A stretch of DNA of 17,758 nt from an uncultured Eubacteriales bacterium (GTDB taxonomy: Bacteria > Bacillota > Clostridia > Lachnospirales > Anaerotignaceae): NCBI GenBank assembly GCA_900546215.1, contig URCD01000047.1, forward strand, positions 1-17,758. Direction: 5' to 3'. How positions within the stretch are numbered: position 1 is the stretch's first letter; the number at the start of each line of letters is the position of its first letter. The position numbers were made by a program, and so were the translations under genes. Positions 14,858-17,758 of the stretch are shown one piece after another. A model generated the notes under the pieces. That model was not told the origin of the DNA, made no database searches, and worked only from the letters and a program-made list of their open reading frames with translations.

Positions 14858-16054
14858 ATGGATTTAAAAAATGCAAGCTTTGCAACTAAGGCCGTGCACG
14901 GAGGACAGCATGGAGACCCTGTTACAGGCGCCCTTGTTGCCCCAATGTTCTTAACAAGTACATATTCGTGGACAGAAGAAAAAATGGAACGTTATCTCAC
15001 CGGAGATAAGGACGGCATCTTTACCTACAGCCGTTCCAGGAACCCTACTCAAAATGATCTTCAGGACAAACTTGCCCTTTTGGAAGGCGGAGAACAGGCT
15101 CTTATCACAGCCAGCGGTATGGCGGCAATATCACTTGCCATTTTAAGCGTTGTACATCCTGGCGACCATATCATAAGCGCGAAAACAATATATGGCGGTA
15201 CACACGGACTCTTCACTAAAATATTTGATGAAATGAAAATCGATATTACATTTGTTGAGGACATGACAGAAGAAAATCTTTCAGCTGCTTTAAAGGATAA
15301 TACAAAAATTGTCTATGCCGAAAGCATTTATAATCCGACAATGGATGTATGCGATATTCCCCGTATAGGAAAATGGGCAAAAGAGCATAACTTACTTTTC
15401 TTCATAGATAACACATTCTGCTCGCCTTATCTTATGAGGCCGCTTGAAATGGGCGCCGACGTAGTAGTTAACTCCGCTACAAAATACATAAATGGTCACG
15501 GCGACCTGATCGCAGGAACAATTTGCTCAACACATGAGTTTATGGAACCAATCCGCAGTTCCATATATCAGGAGCTCGGACCTGTACCAAGTCCGTTCAG
15601 CTGCTGGCTTATGCTCAGAGGACTTAAAACGCTTCCGTTACGAATGAAAGCACATTGCGAAAACGCTATGGTTATAGCAAAATGGCTTGAAGCTAATCCA
15701 CTTGTCGAAAAGGTATTCTACCCCGGTCTTGAAAGCCACCCTCACCATGAGCTCTGCAAAAAGCTTACCGACGGCAAAGGCTACGGCGGCATGATTTCCT
15801 TTATTGTTAAGGGCGGTATGGACGCAGGAAAGGCTATAGTTTATAACACAGACATGATTAAGATGGCCGTTAGTTTAGGCGATTTGGATACTCTTATTGA
15901 GCAGCCTGCAACTATGACCCACGGAAAAATTCCTAAGGAGCAGAGAGAAGCTATGGGAATTCCTGATGGTTTAATACGTATTTCCGTTGGTATTGAGGAT
16001 CCCGCAGATGTAATCGCTGACCTTGAAAAGGCTTTCAGCCATGTCAAGGCCTGA
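14858..16054 (+). CDS. PLP-dependent Cys/Met-metabolism lyase (methionine gamma-lyase / cystathionine gamma-lyase-like)
   Basis: A 398-aa fold-type I PLP enzyme of the trans-sulfuration family, cytoplasmic and normally tetrameric. Seen are YSRSRNPT (57-64; Tyr57 and Arg59 bind PLP phosphate from the neighbouring subunit), SGMAA (86-90), Tyr112 stacking on PLP, Asp184 (FFIDNTF), the Schiff-base lysine Lys209 (NSATKY) and Arg374 (GLIRISVG), which holds the substrate carboxylate. Members eliminate or replace a group on the gamma or beta carbon of an amino acid. The position matching the Cys116 of Pseudomonas methionine gamma-lyase is Gly114 here (IYGGTHG), so plain methionine lyase activity should not be assumed. 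GGGAGG lies 9-10 nt upstream. Its 3' end overlaps the FGGY kinase by 14 bp, tying an amino-acid lyase to a sugar kinase. Confidence 0.88.
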   Translation: MDLKNASFATKAVHGGQHGDPVTGALVAPMFLTSTYSWTEEKMERYLTGDKDGIFTYSRSRNPTQNDLQDKLALLEGGEQALITASGMAAISLAILSVVHPGDHIISAKTIYGGTHGLFTKIFDEMKIDITFVEDMTEENLSAALKDNTKIVYAESIYNPTMDVCDIPRIGKWAKEHNLLFFIDNTFCSPYLMRPLEMGADVVVNSATKYINGHGDLIAGTICSTHEFMEPIRSSIYQELGPVPSPFSCWLMLRGLKTLPLRMKAHCENAMVIAKWLEANPLVEKVFYPGLESHPHHELCKKLTDGKGYGGMISFIVKGGMDAGKAIVYNTDMIKMAVSLGDLDTLIEQPATMTHGKIPKEQREAMGIPDGLIRISVGIEDPADVIADLEKAFSHVKA

Positions 16055-17504
16055 AACATATTTTATAGCAGTAGACGCAGGAACCACTAAAATAAAGGCG
16101 GCCGTTGTTGCAGGCAGCGGCCGCTTTATTGATATGGAGAGCATAGATACAAAGGTAATTATGCCCTTCGGAGGTGCCTGCGAAATGGATATGGAGGATG
16201 TATGGAGCAGGACAAAATCTGTTATCATATCTCTTGTCAAAAGAAATCCAGATAAAAAAATATCCGCATTAGGTATCTGCGCACAAGGCGACGGAGCATG
16301 GATGCTTGATACTGAGGGAAAGCCTTTAAGAAACGCTATTCTTTGGAATGATACCCGCGTAAACATGGATTTCAAGTATATCAATTCCAACTGTCTCTAT
16401 GACAGCTCCACTCCTCTTTTTCCCGGCGCCGCACCGGTATTGGTTAAGTGGCTTATGGAAAATGAGCCGGAAAATTATAATCGTCTCGGCACAGTTTTTC
16501 ACTGTAAGGATTGGTTAAATTACAAGCTTACAGGTGTTACCGCAACCGATGATACCGATTCCTCAACCGCGCTCATAAATATTTATACAAAAGAGACTTC
16601 CATTAAGCAGCTGGAATATTTGGGCATAGAAGATAAAAGCAGCGTCTACCCTGAAATAAAGCATTCTGGAGATATAATCGGATCTTTAACTCCAGCAGCG
16701 GCACAAGAGCTAGGAATTGCCCCCGGAATACCCGTAATAGCAGGGGCTATTGACGTTCTGGCTGTAGCTACAGGCTGTTCACTTATGAAAAGGGGTCAAA
16801 GAGGCAGCATTATCGGAACCACTCTCTGCAATTATGTTGTACTTGACGAGAATGAAGCCCGGCAGACTAAATGTACTGTTGGAAGCGTACTATGCCATAC
16901 TGAACCTGATACATATATCAGACTTATGGCTTCACTAAGCGGAGCGTCCTCCCTTGACTGGATGCGAAGAGAAATTCTTTGCAATGAAAACTTTGATAAA
17001 GCAGAAGCGGAAATGAAAAAAATCCCTGTCGGCTGTGATGGGGTTATCGCTCATCCATATTTATACGGCGAGCGTGCACCATTTTCACTGGCCTCTGCTA
17101 CCGGAGGATATTACGGAATAAGGGCTCATCACACAAAATATCATCTTGCGAGAGCCGCTTATGAAAGTATGGTACTTTCAATGGCTGACTGTTACAAGGA
17201 AATGCCTAAGGGCGATGATAAGCTTTATATTGCAGGCGGCGCCTCAAAAAGCGAATTTGTATGCCAGATGATAAGTGACTGTCTTGGAGTTCCCGTTTAC
17301 AGATTTAAAGAAAAGGAGCTCGGAATACTTGGAATATATCGTTTGCTCTGTGAAGCAATGAATATAAAAGCGGCAGACGCAGCCAACGAAACCGATGAGT
17401 TTTTACCAAATAAATCACTTAAATCTGATTATGAGAAGCTTTATAACAAATTTGCCGATTTAAAAAACCGGCTTCTCCCATATTGGGAACAAAATAAAAT
17501 TTAA
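16041..17504 (+). CDS. FGGY-family carbohydrate kinase (xylulokinase-like)
   Basis: A 487-aa ATP-dependent sugar kinase. The N-terminal ATPase motif IAVDAGTTKIKAAVV is at 9-23. LGICAQGDGAWMLD (77-90) and NAILWNDTR (98-106) form the sugar-binding side. The likely catalytic base is Asp238 (AGAIDVLAVATGC). HPYLYGERAPF, LARAAYESMVLSMADC and the C-terminal nucleotide-binding LYIAGGASKSEFVCQMISDCLGVPV complete the family pattern. It would phosphorylate the ketose made by the isomerase to give the aldolase substrate and the regulator's effector (inference). ATG 16041 is chosen, since an upstream TTG at 16023 has little support. The start lies inside the PLP lyase end, with AAAAGG about 9 nt upstream. 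Length is about that recalled for B. subtilis YoaC. Last gene of the operon. Confidence 0.9.
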   Translation: MSRPETYFIAVDAGTTKIKAAVVAGSGRFIDMESIDTKVIMPFGGACEMDMEDVWSRTKSVIISLVKRNPDKKISALGICAQGDGAWMLDTEGKPLRNAILWNDTRVNMDFKYINSNCLYDSSTPLFPGAAPVLVKWLMENEPENYNRLGTVFHCKDWLNYKLTGVTATDDTDSSTALINIYTKETSIKQLEYLGIEDKSSVYPEIKHSGDIIGSLTPAAAQELGIAPGIPVIAGAIDVLAVATGCSLMKRGQRGSIIGTTLCNYVVLDENEARQTKCTVGSVLCHTEPDTYIRLMASLSGASSLDWMRREILCNENFDKAEAEMKKIPVGCDGVIAHPYLYGERAPFSLASATGGYYGIRAHHTKYHLARAAYESMVLSMADCYKEMPKGDDKLYIAGGASKSEFVCQMISDCLGVPVYRFKEKELGILGIYRLLCEAMNIKAADAANETDEFLPNKSLKSDYEKLYNKFADLKNRLLPYWEQNKI

Positions 17505-17532
17505 AAAAAGGACTTCAAAAGAAGTCCTTTTT
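17503..17532. terminator. Bidirectional intrinsic terminator
   Basis: GGACTTC-AAAA-GAAGTCC (17510-17527) is flanked by an A run before and a T run after (stem extendable to 12 bp by A-T pairs). It works in both directions and ends the kinase operon as well as the convergent fumarylacetoacetate-hydrolase-family gene. The stem overlaps the last bases of the kinase stop codon. Confidence 0.85.
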
Positions 17533-17534
17533 AT

Positions 17535-17758
17535 TTATTTTACTATCCTGTTTGTCAGCTTTCCTATTTTCTCTATTTCACATTCAACTATATCACTTTC
17601 CTTAAGGAAGCATGGAGGATTCATTCCCATTCCTACTCCTGAAGGAGTGCCTGTAGCAATTACAGTGCCAGCTTTTAGGGTCATTCCCTGACTAAGCTCG
17701 TGTATGATGTGGTCTATATCGGTTATAAGCAAATCGGTTGTGCTGTTCTGTCTGAGCT
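17535..17758 (-). CDS. Fumarylacetoacetate hydrolase family protein, C-terminal end (cut by window edge)
   Basis: The open frame enters from the right edge and ends at a TAA at 17535; about 74 codons are visible. Visible sequence includes RQNSTTDLLITDIDHIIHEL, then SQGMTLKAGTVIATGTPSGVG, NPPCFLKESDIVECEIEKIGKLTNRI. This is the C-terminal signature of the FAH family (acylpyruvate hydrolases, 2-hydroxyheptadienedioate isomerases/decarboxylases and 2-keto-3-deoxy-sugar-acid enzymes). The conserved lysine-to-threonine region MTL...ATGTPSGVG, where the active-site loop closes, is intact. The start lies outside the window; a TTG at 17732 is internal. It is convergent with the kinase operon, so a role in the same pathway is possible but not shown. 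Confidence 0.85.
   Translation of the reverse strand, partial: LRQNSTTDLLITDIDHIIHELSQGMTLKAGTVIATGTPSGVGMGMNPPCFLKESDIVECEIEKIGKLTNRIVK

Noticed and set aside
16023..16040. TTG at 16023 as kinase start
   Set aside because: ATG 16041 has an AAAAGG upstream and gives the usual FGGY N-terminus close to the DAGTTK motif.

Overview
The window looks like chromosomal DNA of a low-to-moderate-GC Firmicute, most likely an anaerobic member of the Clostridia (Lachnospiraceae-like). The basis is A/T-rich intergenic DNA, strong AGGAGG-type ribosome binding sites, near-consensus sigma-A promoters, and a clostridial type of RpoB with a long acidic C-terminal tail. The genus is inference. No mobile element, CRISPR array, tRNA or rRNA was seen.

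Layout. (1) 1-4285, minus strand: the 5' part of rpoC and all of rpoB. (2) 4286-4979: a 694-bp intergenic region. It holds a candidate rpoB promoter, a long structured rpoB leader, and, on the plus strand, an extended -10 promoter followed about 100 nt later by an intrinsic terminator, which is a candidate small RNA opposing the rpoB promoter. (3) 4980-9534, minus strand: a complete branched-chain-amino-acid-type ABC transporter in the order livJ-livH-livM-livG-livF, closed by a terminator. (4) 9535-10045: a divergent control region. (5) 10046-17504, plus strand: a seven-gene catabolic operon. It encodes a SorC-family regulator, a class II aldolase, a D-2-hydroxyacid dehydrogenase, a TIM-barrel isomerase/epimerase, a butanediol/sorbitol-dehydrogenase-like zinc enzyme, a Cys/Met-metabolism PLP lyase and an FGGY sugar kinase. 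(6) 17503-17758: a bidirectional terminator and the C-terminal end of a convergent fumarylacetoacetate-hydrolase-family gene.

How the genes fit together. The control region carries two pairs of ACA-WW-TGT palindromic sites. One pair lies just downstream of the livJ -10 box and one just downstream of the regulator's own -10 box. In both pairs the two sites are exactly 19 bp apart. The simplest reading is that the SorC regulator controls both the transporter and the catabolic operon, so the compound imported by Liv is probably broken down by the operon. The combination of an amino-acid importer, a carbon-sulfur (or C-gamma) PLP lyase and a complete sugar-style route (isomerase, kinase, aldolase, two dehydrogenases) matches no pathway I can name. 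The best guess is catabolism of an amino acid carrying a polyol/sugar or S-alkyl moiety, or a SAM/methionine-derived sugar. This is the most promising candidate in the window for an undescribed system. The enzyme families are well supported; the substrate is not.
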